Assembly (NCBI RefSeq): GCF_038502225.1 | Contig: NW_027195231.1 | Span: forward strand, 62,001-126,000 | DNA length: 64,000 nucleotides | Direction: 5' to 3' | Source of the DNA: Cherax quadricarinatus | Lineage: Eukaryota > Arthropoda > Malacostraca > Decapoda > Parastacidae | Shown: one piece after another, positions 29,163-40,079 of the stretch | How positions within the stretch are numbered: the stretch's first letter is position 1 | Layout: each line of letters opens with the position of its first letter | Notes under the pieces: generated by a model | The model's database searches: none | The model's input: the letters and a program-made list of their open reading frames with translations, nothing else | What the model was told of the DNA's origin: nothing | Made by a program: the position numbers and the translations under genes

Positions 29163-30284
29163 ATGGGGCAAACAAGACCTAGGATGAGAGCCAAGGGTCT
29201 GACGGATGAATCTGGGAGGGAGGATTGGGAGGTAGAGCTCAAAGAAAGAGAGGAAGACTGGGGAAGGAAGCTAGACGAGCTTGGATGGAAGATGGAGGAG
29301 ACGTTAGCAGCAGAGAGCAGAAAGTGGGAGCAACATGCCACAGTAGCAGAAGCCAAGATACAGAGCTTAGAAGAGGAGCTGAGAAATCTGAAACAGACTT
29401 GAAAAAAAATAATAATACAGACATAGCATCAGGAATATCTATTTCAGACACAGACACTTGACTGGAGGGAGCAAGGAAGCTATACTGTATGCAAAGGTCC
29501 TGTCAGACCCACATGGGGCCAAGACAAAGACAGGGAGCACAGTAGAACCAAATGAGAGGTCAAGAGACATTTAAGGAACCAGGACATATTCAGGGACTCT
29601 ACCAGACACTTGTGGGGGCCAGGAGCAGGTGAGCAGGCAAGACAAACCAATGAGCATAGGGGCCACAGCTAGGGAAGAGATTGAAGGAAGGAACACTCCA
29701 AGGGAAGGAACTAAAACACCTCAGAGGATGTGATGGGAGACAGTGGGAGAGAGAAAGGGAGAGATCAGTTTTTTGTCTATGGGCTCCAGGAAACTGAATG
29801 GGAAACCTATGATGAAAGAAAACAGGAGGAGAAAAATGTGATTGAAGGTATCATGAAGGTGATAGGCGAGGGTGACATGACCCAGGTGGCAAATTTTCGG
29901 AGAATTTAGTAGTTCGCAAGGAGAAGGAAACCACCTCTCAAAGTAATTTTCAAGGCAGAATCAACTCGAACCATGATCCTGCAGGAGAAAGCACAGCTTT
30001 CTCCTACAGGATCATGGTTCAAGAGATGAACTGGAGTTTGTCTGTCAGCTGTACATGACCTCCCAGTACCTCGATTGAGACAGAACACAGGAGGAAAGGA
30101 TGATACTGAAAGAGAGAGTGCAAAAACGAAAGTAGGAATGGGAAGAAATGACAAAGAAAAGCAGAATAACCCAGGCACAGGTGGAAGGGCAAACACCCCC
30201 CCCCCCAGAAATACCTGCAGAAGGAATCCAACCACGACACCCCCAAGGCACCTGAACAAATCTAAACCAATAATCACACACTGA
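29163..30284 (+). pseudogene. LINE-A copy A5, ORF1 remnant
   Basis: ATG at 29163 opens MGQTRPRMRAKGLTDESG and the coiled coil (KLDELGWKMEETLAAESRKW, AKIQSLEEELRNLKQT), stopping at 29400. The spacer is degenerate. The next conserved block is readable near 29760-29905 (VYGLQETEWETYDERKQEEK, then VIEGIMKVIGEGDMTQVANF) and is in one frame here, which shows the ancestral arrangement lost in A3 and A4. A stop follows after the RRI motif, then an inverted duplication at 29968-30020. The C-terminal part is open to 30284. Confidence 0.8.
29968..30020. repeat. Inverted duplication, 25-bp arms, 3-bp loop, in A5 ORF1
   Basis: The left arm 29968-29992 (begins GAACCATGATCCTGC) and right arm 29996-30020 (begins GCTTTCTCCTACAGG) are reverse complements with a single mismatch. 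In A3 and A4 only the left arm exists, so the right arm is a foldback copy made in this element. Confidence 0.93.
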
Positions 30285-30431
30285 TCCCTCTGTCCCCACC
30301 CCCCCACAACGAATCCTACCCCTAGAGCAACCTCCAATGGGAACTCTGCCCCCCCCCCCCACACAACAACCCATAGGCCCCTGACAGGGCTTCTGTTCTC
30401 CCAACCCCAATATTCCCCCAGGACAACAGTT

Positions 30432-33244
30432 TTAGAACAGAAGCTCAAGGTTTGGTACATGAATGCACATGGATTAACGAATAAATATGAGGAGTGGCAT
30501 GAAAGAATCAATGAGAAGTCCCCAGACATCATAGCAGCTACAGAAACAAAACTCACTAACACAAAAACAGATGCTGTCTTCCCACCAGGATATCAGATCA
30601 TGAGGAAAGATATAAGGCACAGAGGTGTAGGAGGGGTTGCAATGCTTGTAAAAAACCGATGGAAATTCAAGAAAATAGGAGGCATAGACGAGATTGGAGA
30701 AAGGGACTACATAGTAGGTGCACTTCAGTCTGGGGAGCACAAGGTAGTCATTGCAGTGATGTATAATCTGCCATAGAACAGCAGGAGGCCAAGAGAGGAC
30801 TATGAAGAGAGCAACAGAGCAATGGTGGACACACTTGCTGAGGTGGAAAGTAGCACTCACTCGAGCAGAGCAAAGTTGCTGGTTAAAGGCGATTTCAACC
30901 ACAAGATTGACTGGGAAAACCTGGAGCCACACGGGGGTCCTGAAACATGGAAAGCCAAGATGATGAATATGGTACTGGAAAACCTCATGCGCCAACATGA
31001 TAAGGACACTACCAGGGTGAGAGGGGAGGGCAAACCAGCAAGACTGGACCTTGTGTTCACCCTGGGCAGTTCAGACAATGAGGACATCACATATGAGAGT
31101 CCCCTAGGAGCTAGTGACCACGTGGTTCTGTGCTTTGAATACATAATAGAGTTACAAGTGGAGAGGGTAACAGATGTTAAATGGGAAAAGCCAGACTTTA
31201 AAAGAGGGGATTACATAGGTTTGAGGAACTTCCTGAAAGAGGTTCAGTGGGACAGAGAACTGGTAGGAAAGTCAGAAAACGAAATGATGGAATATGTAAC
31301 AACAAAATTCAAGGAGGCAGAGGAAAGATTTATTACCAAGGGCAACAGAAATAATGGGAAGACCAGAATGAGCCCCTGGTTTACCCGACAGTGTAAGGAG
31401 GCAAAAATAGAGAGATTAGTCATAGAGCCAGGAATGAGTATGCACAGGTAAGGAGGGAGGCCCAGAAAAAGTATGAAAACAACATGGCATCGAAAGTCAA
31501 GTCTGACCCGAAACTGTTGTACAGCCACATCAGGAGTAAGACAAGTCAAAGACCAGGTGATGCGGCTGAAGACAGAAGGTGGGGAACTCACAAGAAACGA
31601 TAAGGAGGTATGTAAGGAGCTTAACAGGAGATTTAAGGAAATTTTTACAGTAGAGACAGGGACGACAGCACGGGGGGGAGGGGGAACATCAACAGGGAAT
31701 ACACCAACAAGTGTTGGATGACATATGAACAACGGAGGAGGAGGTGCAGAAGTTGCTCAGTGACCTTGTTACCTCAAAGGCCATGGGACTGGACAACATC
31801 TCCCTGTGGGTCCTAAGAGAAGGAACAGAGATGCGGTGCATGCCCCTAACCACATGCTTCAATACATCCCTTGAAACTGGGCAACTTCCTGAGATATGGA
31901 AGACTGCAAATGTACTCCCCTTTTTTAAGAAAGGAGACAAAAACGATGCACTAAACTACAGACTAGTGTCTCTGACGTGTATAGTATGCAAAGTCATGGA
32001 GAAGATTATCAGGAGGAGAGTGGTGGAGCACCTGGAACAGAACAAGATTATAAATGACAGCCAGCATGGATTCATGGAAGGCAAATCCTGTGCCACAAAC
32101 CTTCTGGAGTTTTATGACAAGGTAACAGAAGTAAGACACGAGAGAGAGGGGTGGTTGGATTGCATTTTCCTGGGCTGCAGGAAGGCCTTCGACACAGTTC
32201 CTTACAAGAGATTAGAGCAGAAGCTGGAGGATCAGGCAGGTATAACAGGGAGGGCACTGCAATGGATCAGAGATTACCTGACAGGGAGTCAACAACGAGT
32301 CATGCTACGTGATGAGGTATCACAGTGGGCGCCTGTGACGAGCGAGGTCCCACAGAGGTCAGTTCTAGGACCAGTTCTATTTTTGATATATGTGAATGAC
32401 ATGATGGAAGGGATAGACTCTGAAATGATGATGTGAAGTTGATGAGAAGAATTAAATCGGATGATGATCAGGCAGGACTACAAAGAGGCCTAGACAGACT
32501 GGACACTTGGTCCAGAAACTGGCTTCTCGAATTTAACCCTGAACCATGCCAAATGCAATGTCATGAAGATTGGGGAAGTGCAAAGAAGACTGCAGACAGA
32601 GTGTAGGTTAGGTAACCAAAGACTGAAAAACCTGGCTCAAGGAGAAAGATCGTGGGGTGAGTATAACACCGAGCATGTCTCCAGAAGCACACATCAACCA
32701 GATAACTGCTGCAGTATATGGGCGCCTGGCAAACCTGAGAACAGCGTTCCGATACCTTAGTAAGGAATCGTTCAAGACACTGTACACCGTGTACGTCAGG
32801 CCCATACTGGAGTATGCAGCACCTGTTTGGAACCCGCACTTGATAAAGCACGTCAAGAAACTAGAGAAAGTGCAAAGGTTTGTGACAAGGTTAGTTCCAG
32901 AGCTAATGGGAATGTCCTATGAAGAAAGGTTAAGGGAAATCGGCCTGACGACAATGGAGGACAGAAGAGATAGGGCTTACATGATAACGACATACAAAAT
33001 ACTGAGAGGAATTGATAAGGTGGACAAAGACAGGATGTTCCAGAGATGGGACACAGTAACAAGGGGACACAGTTGGAAGTTGAAGACACAGATGAATCAC
33101 AGGGATGTTAGGAAGTATTTCTTCAGCCACAGAGTAGTCAGGAAGTGGAATAGTTTGGGAAGCGATGTAGTGGAGGCAGGATCCATACACAGCTTTAAGC
33201 AGAGGTATGATAAAGCTCATGGTTCAGGGAGAGTGACCTTGTAG
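30432..33244 (+). pseudogene. LINE-A copy A5, ORF2 remnant
   Basis: The endonuclease is largely readable: MNAHGLTNKYEEWHE at 30459, TETKL, then stop TAG at 30774, then GDFNHKIDWENLEPHG and ASDHVVLCFEY in the frame 30822-31451. A deletion near 31405 and frameshifts break the linker. The RT is open at 31744-32436 (SLTCIVCKVMEKIIRRRVVE, CRKAFDTVPYKR, VPQRSVLGPVLFLIYVND), but the sequence with the catalytic FADD is deleted near 32422, leaving EMMM and a stop. The C-terminus is intact at 32657-33244 and ends FKQRYDKAHGSGRVTL. Confidence 0.9.
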
Positions 33245-33308
33245 CGACCAGTGAAGAGGCGGAGCCAGGAGCTTGGACTCGACCCCTGCAACCTCAACTA
33301 GGTGAGTG

Positions 33309-33399
<91 letters not shown>

Positions 33400-33403
33400 A
33401 CAC
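33245..33403 (+). repeat. LINE-A copy A5 3' UTR, terminal motif and long (CA)n
   Basis: The 3' UTR (GGCGGAGCCAGGAGCTTGGA, CCCCTGCAACCTCAACTAGG) ends TAGGTGAGTGAGTACACA near 33310. A (CA)n run of about 90 bases follows with only two interruptions. Confidence 0.92.
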
Positions 33404-35245
33404 AAGTGGTAATGCCTTATTTACATTAAGCAAAGTCAGGGTATTTCTCCAGAATGGTCTGCAATATACCACTGTGGATAAAATACTTTGCCATATCTTG
33501 AGCATTTCTGAGTGAGTTGTCTCTTAGTCCATTAATTTTATCACACTCCAGTACATAATGACGCAAGGTGTGACAATAGTCCATCTGGCAAAGTTTACAT
33601 TTCGTTTGGTCTACATCTGGTGGTGGTGCTTTAACCTACCAAAGATACTTGTAACCCAGCCGGAGCCGGACGGTAGTGACATCCAAGAGTCTGCTTATTT
33701 TGTTGGATGCACCATAGACATGTGGCTCCTCCTGCATTATAGACATGTGACTCCTCCTGCATGATAGACATGTGGCTCCTCCTACATGACAGACATGTGG
33801 CTCCTCCTGCATGATAGAATGATGACAGATGGACTGACTGGTGTCAGTCTCCCTGAGTCTTAAGTCAATAAAATTCAGTTGAAGTTCTTTTCGTATTATT
33901 GTTCTCAAACTGCTAACTGACAACCCAAGATTGTAATCTACTCCCTCTTTGAAAGCATACAGCTTTGCCAATTTATCAGTTCTATCATGCATCCTAAGAC
34001 CAATGCAAGATGGAAACTTCAGCATAAGCACTCTGGCTCTACTGTCCACAGTCCTACCATACCTGTGTCTGGCTTCTGACACAAGCATGCCACAATTTAT
34101 GAGTTGAGAGCATTTACAGATGAGAGAGAATCAGTTACAATTAAAGTGTCAGTCTTAGATACATGGACGCATATCAGTGCAAGGAGTATGACAAACAGTT
34201 CTGTCTGAAGGGTAGAGGCCCAATTATTGATGCTTGCTCCAATTTCTGGGAGAGAGCCATCACTCTGTATGACAACAGCAGCACTACCAGCTGCACCAGT
34301 GGATTGATGAACAGAATCATCAACGTAAATAGTTTGTGAGACAGTGTGCTGTGTGACTAAATTATCAATACAGCTTAAGGCATCATGTTTGGCTTCAGGG
34401 CGAAGCTTTGATGCGATTTAAGAAATGATTTGAGGGTAAATGGAGGAGTAGTAGTTTGGAATGGGGTAATATCCCATGGAGCGGAGAAGTGTCATTGTTG
34501 CCCTACTTGACATAGATCAAGTAGGTGGTTCATGCGGAGGTCGGTTCCAGTTTTTTTTATCCATCTGGGGGGGGGGTGTTCACCAGTACTGTGGAAAGTT
34601 TGGAGGGCTTCTGTGCAGGGGTGTGAATGGGCTTTCCTGAGCATATTAACCCATAATAGGATATTTCTTTCAGTAATACGATCTCTGATGCTTGGAATAT
34701 CAAGTTCTTTTTGCATATTTAAAATTTTGGCAGTATGAGGGCATCCAAAAATAACCCTCATTACTTCGTTCTGCAGTTTTTCCAGCCTTCCAAGCTTCCA
34801 GTCACACACATGTGCAAGTAGTGGCGCAGCATAATCAACCAATGATTTAATATAAACAAGGTACTACATCATTTTCACAATTTTAACATTAGCACCATAC
34901 CTGGGGTGAAGCCCTGCCACAAATCTAAGTGCTCTTAGTCGTTCTTTGTATTGGCGACAAAGTCTTGTTACAACAGGTCCAAGTAGTGGAACCTCAAAGC
35001 CTAGATACCTGTATCTGCTTACATATTCTAGAAGAAACCCATCATGCAACTGGATCTTACGAACTGTGCCTCTCTGCCGAGGAGGACGTCTGTTGAGTAT
35101 CTTTGTTTTATCAGTAGAGATTATTAACCCCAGGTCCTGACACGAGGCTAGTACATGATTAAGAATGTTTTGAGTGTTGGAGAATCCCGTGGTGTGAATG
35201 ATTACATCATCAGCAAAACTAAAAAAGAGAACTGGGTGGTTTTCA
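33404..35245 (-). pseudogene. LINE-G copy G1: I-clade-like LINE fragment with RNase H and zinc knuckle
   Basis: Read on the minus strand, it starts at the RT catalytic box (FFSFADDVII near 35215), so the 5' part is lost. Next come the RT thumb (KTKILNRRPPRQ, YRYLGFEVPLLG near 35000), a C-terminal region (MVDYAAPLLAHVCDWKLGRL at 34842) and an RNase H domain near 34390-34100 (IYVDDSVHQSTGAAGS, NWASTLQTELFVILLAL, TLIVTDSLSSVNA). A CCHC knuckle near 33600 (CKLCQMDYCHTLRHYVLEC) and a stop near 33430 follow. RNase H plus a terminal knuckle points to the I group. Frames are broken several times, and a 25-bp array is inserted between RNase H and the knuckle. Confidence 0.8.
33718..33818. repeat. 25-bp minisatellite inside LINE-G coding sequence, 4 copies
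   Basis: Unit of 25 bases containing ACATGTGGCTCCTCCTGCAT, four copies with a few substitutions. It lies within the protein-coding part of G1 on the minus strand; 25 is not a multiple of three, so it cycles through frames. Confidence 0.9.
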
Positions 35246-35249
35246 TTAG

Positions 35250-35425
35250 GTTAGCTGATGATGGGGTGTGTTAAGGAGACGAGATGTTTTTTAACAGTAG
35301 TTTAGAAAATGGTGGTTGAGTCTGCGGTTCTAGAGCTTTCATGCAGAGATTCTAGGCCCTTTCATGTACATCGGATTTATGTATAGGTTTAGCTGAACAC
35401 GGGGAATGTCACACCCAAGAAGCTC
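35250..35425 (-). pseudogene. LINE-B-related fragment B2 (ORF2 C-terminus)
   Basis: The text ATTCTAGGCCCTTTCATGTA, then CATCGGATTTATG and ACACGGGGAATGTCACA, is a diverged match to 21770-21840 in LINE-B (minus strand, the region coding for GPEIWNSLP and the last residues). Short, degenerate, no frame. Confidence 0.6.
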
Positions 35426-35960
35426 ATTGTTACTAATTACTTCCTTAAATCACTTGTTAGAGCAACTGCTCAAGAAGAAATTTCTCACCTAGCTGGTAGT
35501 AATAAGTTATCACAAGTTATATACACTGATGGATCTAAACAGGAGTCTTCTGGCAGGGCTGCATCTGCTCTTGTTGCCACCTCCCTAGTTAAGAACCATA
35601 ATAAATTTGTTGAGTTAGGCATAAGAATTAACAAGTGGGCGTCTACACTGCAAACTGATTTGTTTGCAATCCTAATGGCGCTAAAGCTAACCTATGACAC
35701 TGAGCTTGACTCTGTCATCATTACTGATTCTACGTCATCAATGACTCATATAATGACACCAACAACATGCCCATTGGAGAAGCCTGGTATAGATACTCAA
35801 AAATCAGGGACAGAGGAATTAATGTACATTTGCTATGGATCCCATCACACATTGGATTACTCCTTCATGATAAAGTTGATATGTTAAGCAAGAAGAGTAC
35901 CCAGAAGGAGAATGTAGATTATAATTTTTGTATATAAGAAGAGAAGTAAATAATGAAAAT
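35426..35960 (+). pseudogene. LINE-G copy G2: RNase H domain fragment
   Basis: Plus-strand RNase H-like domain. It reads LVRATAQEEISHLAGSNK, then VIYTDGSKQESSGRAASAL near 35518, NKWASTLQTDLFAILMALKL near 35632, VIITDSTSSM near 35717 and LLWIPSHIGLLLHDKVDML near 35831. The Asp, Glu (here mutated to Asp in QTDLF), Asp and His positions of RNase H can be followed. Related to but diverged from G1 and in opposite orientation. No RT or zinc knuckle beside it. A relic of an I-clade-like LINE. Confidence 0.75.
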
Positions 35961-36004
35961 GATTGTTATAGGAATGTAGTTAGAAGTCTGAGTTGGTCTA
36001 AAAC

Positions 36005-37275
36005 CCACCTTGATGTACAAAAATACAGATGTAGTATACACAGGCTTTGCAAAAGCTGTTGACAAGTGTGACTATAGTGTATTAGCACTCAAAATGTGTG
36101 ATAAAAGAATAACTGGAAAAGTTGGTAGATGGATCTACAACTTCCTGAAAAATAGAACACAAAGAGTAATAGTAAACAGAGTAATGTCCCAGGCAGCCAC
36201 GGTAAAAAGCTTTGTTCCACAAGGCACAGTACTCGCTCTCATTCTATTCCTCATCCTCATTTCTGACATAGACAGGGATGTAAGCCATACCTCCATGTCT
36301 TCCTTTGCGGATGACACCTGGATCACCATGGTAGTGACCTCCTTCGAAGACACTGCGAGACTCCAAGTGGACATCAACCAAATCTTCGAATGGTTCACTC
36401 AAAACAGTATGAAGTTCAACGAGGAGAAATTTCACCTACTCAGATATGGAAATCTTGAAGAAATTAAAAATGTGTCAGGGTATACGACAAATTCTAACCA
36501 TACGATAGAGCGGAAAAGTAATGTGAAGGACCTAGGAGTGATAATGTCATAGGACATCGCCTTCAAAAACCACAACAATGTATCTACCTCATCTGCTGGG
36601 AAAATGATTGGATGGGTAATGAGAACCTTTAAAACTAGGGACGCCAAGCCCATGATGATTCTCTTCAAATGGCTTGTGCTCTCTAGGCTGGAATACTGCT
36701 GCACACTAACGCCCCCCTTCAAGGCTGGCGACATTGCAGACCTGGAGAGTGTACAAAAAACTTTCACGGAACATGTAAGCAAGATAAGGCACTTAAATTA
36801 CTGGGAACGGTTGAAGGTCATTGATCTGTATTCCCTGGAATGCAGGCGACAGAGATACTTGATAATATACACTTGGAAGATCCTGGAGCGATTGGTACCA
36901 AACCTGCACACGAAAATCACTCCATATGAAAGCAAAAGACTCGGCAAGAGATGCAACAAATTTCCCAGTGAAAATCAGGGGTGCCACAAATACATTGAGG
37001 AACAACACAGTGAGTGTCCGGGGTTCAAGACTGTTCAACTGCCTCTAAGACTACATAAGGAGGATTACCAATAGACCCCTGGCTGTCTTTAAGACGACAC
37101 TTGACAGGCACCTAAAGTTAGTACCTGACTACCCAGGCTGTGGTTCATACGTCAGTTTGCGTGCGGCCGGTAGTAACGGCCTGGTTGTTCAGACCCTGAT
37201 CCACCGTGAGGCCTAGACTCAGACAAAGCCACGGGGGCGTTGACCCCCAAAACCCTCTCCAGGTAAACTATAAGT
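36005..37275 (+). pseudogene. LINE-F copy F1: CR1-like LINE, 5'-truncated
   Basis: Starts within the RT at TGFAKAVDKCDYSVLAL (canonical DFAKAFDKCDH). Continues with WIYNFLKNRTQRVIVN, SFVPQGTVLALILFLILISD (usually GVPQGT) and catalytic FADDTWI near 36307. A TAG stop lies at 36550. The C-terminal domain follows (MRTFKTRDAKPMMILFKW, LEYCCTLTPPFKAGDIADLE, LNYWERLKVIDLYSLECRRQ), then a frameshift near 37040 and the C-terminal motif NRPLAVFKTTLDRHLKLV at 37072-37125. The 3' end carries GGGGCGTTGACCCCC and CTCTCCAGGTAAACT. The 20 or so bases coding for PLAVFKT are the parent of the giant array at 49956. Confidence 0.85.
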
Positions 37276-37280
37276 AAAAT

Positions 37281-37375
37281 AAGAAGTGCAGGCATAGTCC
37301 ATATGGCATTGTATAAGGGCTAGACATAGGGTCCTGCGAGCCTCAGTAGGTAGACACTGTGCTTGTCTGCAAGAA
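37281..37375 (-). pseudogene. LINE-D fragment D2
   Basis: TAGTCCATATGGCATTGTAT, AAGGGCTAGACATAGGGTCC and GAGCCTCAGTAGGTAGACAC match 46458-46530 in D1 almost exactly. On the minus strand this encodes the segment just upstream of the IQCHMDYACSSW motif of the LINE-D C-terminal domain. It separates F1 from F2. Confidence 0.8.
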
Positions 37376-38885
37376 GCCCCTATCATGTGCTTTTAAAATC
37401 TTATGGGGAGGGAGCATGGACACTGGGGTCGTCCCGCAGTTACTAAAAGCAACAGACAGCACAACTCCACAAAGGGGGCAGTAAAGCAATAGCAAAGAAC
37501 TGCAGACCGATAGCACTAACATCCCATTTCATAAAAATCTTTGAAAGGGTCTTAAGAAGCAAGATCACCACCCATCTAGATACCATCAGTTACACAACCC
37601 AGGGCAACATGGGTTTAGAACAGGTCGCTCCTGTCTGTCCCGACTACTGGATCACTACGACAAGGTCCTGGATACACTAGAAGACAATCAGAATTCAGAA
37701 GTAATATACATAGATTTTGCAAAAGCCTTCGACAAGTGTGACCATGCTGTCATATCGCACAAAATGAGTGATAAACAAATAAAAGGAAAAGTTAGTAGAT
37801 GGATCTATAATTTCCTGACAAGTAGAACACAAAAAGTAATAATCAACAGAGTAAAGTCTGAGGCGGCTACTGTGAAAAACTCTGTTCCACAAGACACAGT
37901 ACTCGCTCCCATCTTGTTCCTCATCCTCATATCTGACATAGAAAAGGGATATAAGTCACAGTGCAGTATCTTGCTTTGCAGATGACACCTTTCAATGGGT
38001 AGCAGAAAACAATATGAAGTTCAACGATGAGAAATTTCAATTACTCCGATATGGTAAACGTGAGGAAATTAAAATTTCATCAGAGTATAAAACAAATTCC
38101 AACCACACAATAGAGCAAAAAACTAATGTCAAAGACCTGGGAGTGATCATGTCGGAGGATCTCACCTTCAAGGACCATAACATTGTATCAATCACATCTG
38201 CTAGAAAAATGACAGGATGGATAATGAGAACCTTCAAAACTAGGGAGGCCAAGCCCATGATGACACTCTTCAGGTCACTTGTTCTATCTAGGCTGGAATA
38301 TTGCTGCACACTAACAGCACCTTTCAAGGCAGGTGAAATTGCTGACCTAGAAAATGTACAGAGAACCTTCACGGCACACATAACGGAGATAAAACACCTC
38401 AATTACTGGGAACGCTTGAGGTTCCTGAACCTGTATTCCCTAGCATGCAGGCAGGAGAGATATATGATTATATTCACCTAGAAAACCCTAAAGGGATTAG
38501 TACCAAACTTGCACACGAAAATCACTCACAACGAAAGCAAAAGACTCGGCAGACGATGCAGCATCCACACAGTGAAAAGCAGGGGTGTCACTAGCACGTT
38601 AAGAGACAACACAATAAGTGTCAGGGGCCCAAGACTGCTCAGCTGCCTCCCTCCTAGTTTACATAAGGGGGATTACCGATATATCAATGGCTGTCGTCAA
38701 GCAGGCAATTGACAGACACATAAAGTCAGTACTTTACCAGCCGGGCTGTGGCTCGTACATTGTATTACAAGCGACCAGCAGTAACAGCCTGGTTATTCAG
38801 GCTCTAATCCACAATGAGGCCTGGTCACAGACCGGGCCGCTGGGGCGTTAATCCCCGGAACTCTCTCCCGGTAAACTCTAGGCAA
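37376..38885 (+). pseudogene. LINE-F copy F2, 5'-truncated and internally deleted
   Basis: Begins slightly further upstream in the RT than F1 (NCRPIALTSHFIKIFERVL near 37500, then IDFAKAFDKCDHAVIS near 37710). WIYNFLTSRTQKVIINR and SVPQDTVLAPILFLILISD follow. The catalytic FADDT is at about 37974, after which roughly 100 bases present in F1 are deleted. The C-terminal domain is open at 38014-38481 and stops at TAG, and later residues continue in other frames to about 38770. The 3' end has GGGGCGTTAATCCCC and CTCTCCCGGTAAACTC. Confidence 0.85.
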
Positions 38886-38959
38886 ACCCCTCACTTATCC
38901 CCTTACTTCACACCCCTTTTCATGCCTCCCTTCACAGTCTGGTGTCAGGTGTCGTGTCT

Positions 38960-39470
38960 ATGGGTCCTGTTGCAACTATCAAGAGATTGTTTAAGTTGTG
39001 GGTTAAAATTAGAGTTTGTGGTTCTGTAAATATAGATTACACAACAGTAGGTATGAATGGACCATGTCTAGGTTTAGGTCTTTAAAGAATGGGGGTGTGT
39101 ACTGTCTTGCAGTGGATTGTGTGATGATTCTTACAGGGGCTTTCTGTTGTGTTATTATTGGCTTTAGGTGTGTTGCTGTTGTTGATCCCCGGCACAAATA
39201 ACATAGGTGAGGGAGGGATAGAAGAATGAATAGTATAGTGTGAGTAGGACTGATTGTGGTACGTAGTAACGTGTCTAGGAGAGGATCTCAACTGTTTTGG
39301 GTACTTTTTTTATGTGTTGGATATGGGTGTTGAATTTCAGGTTGCTGTCAAAGTGCAGAGCCAGGTATTTGCCCTCATTATGTCTAGCAATAGGAGAGTT
39401 GTCTATGAAACTACTATATAGAAAGTACCTTGTTATGCTGAGCATTTCCCGCAAATTATGTCAATTTTGT
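38960..39470 (-). pseudogene. LINE-B-related fragment B3 (C-terminal domain)
   Basis: On the minus strand it encodes NEGKYLALHFDSNLKFNTHI near 39365, then HLKPIITQQKAPVRIITQS near 39160 and YTPPFFKDLNL. These match LINE-B TEGKFLGIHLDNRLKFHTHI, HLRPLITQQKAAVRMITNS and HTPPIFKTLNL. Frames are broken and the fragment is clearly older than the intact LINE-B at 21.3 kb. Confidence 0.75.
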
Positions 39471-39780
39471 CCCAGGATGTGACCCACACCAGTCCATACA
39501 CCCAGGATGTGAACCACACCCGGGGGCGTTGACCCCTAGAACTCTCTCCAGGTAAACTCCAGTCCGTTAACACCGAAGAGGCAACCCACACCAGTCCACT
39601 AACACCCAGGATGCGACCCACACCAGTCGACTAACACCCAGGTACCCGTTTTACTGATGGGTGAACATAGACAACAGGTGTAAGGAAAGACGTTCGATGT
39701 TTCAACTTTCGCTGGGAATCGAACTCAGACCCTTATGATGTGAAGACACAACTTTTACCACAAGGCCATGGTACACCGTG
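39471..39780 (-). mobile_element. tRNA-derived SINE (copy S2) with internal expansion
   Basis: Minus-strand copy of the S1 family. On that strand the head reads CCATGGCCTTGTGGTAAAAG (A-box-like, 39768-39749) and GAGTTCGATTCC (B box, 39726-39715), then CCTTACACCTGTTG and ACCTGGGTGTTAGTCGACTG as in S1. The module around GTGGGTCGCATCCTGGGTGT is repeated about four times (39478-39640, period about 31), and a 44-base LINE-F 3' end (39520-39563, plus orientation, GGGGCGTTGACCCCT and CTCTCCAGGTAAACTCC) sits within the repeats. Confidence 0.8.
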
Positions 39781-40079
39781 CGTAAGTTGTCCTAATTAAA
39801 TTCCACACTTCTGTAAGCATATTTACTTGCAGGTACACATAAATTCAGCTACACAAATTATCATCGTTTGAAGCTAGCATTATAGGTGACCTTAAAAACA
39901 GGCTAAATGAAATTGTCTAAATTTAAGTAGTTACTGTGTACCAGGATTAGTCTGCCCAAAATACCCCGGCATGATAGTGGCTTTCTTTGTAGTTAGCAAA
40001 CCAAAATTGTAATTACACATGGTAACCTTTGCAAAGAATTAAAGTCTTCATGTAAATTTGTAAATTCAAGGATTATATG
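39781..40079. other. No gene recognised
   Basis: AT-rich sequence between SINE S2 and RTE-like copy C2, with no frame or known family seen. Confidence 0.4.

Noticed and set aside
35426..35960. Host RNase H gene
   Set aside because: The domain matches the LINE-G RNase H in order and motifs, is truncated at both ends and has no start or introns.
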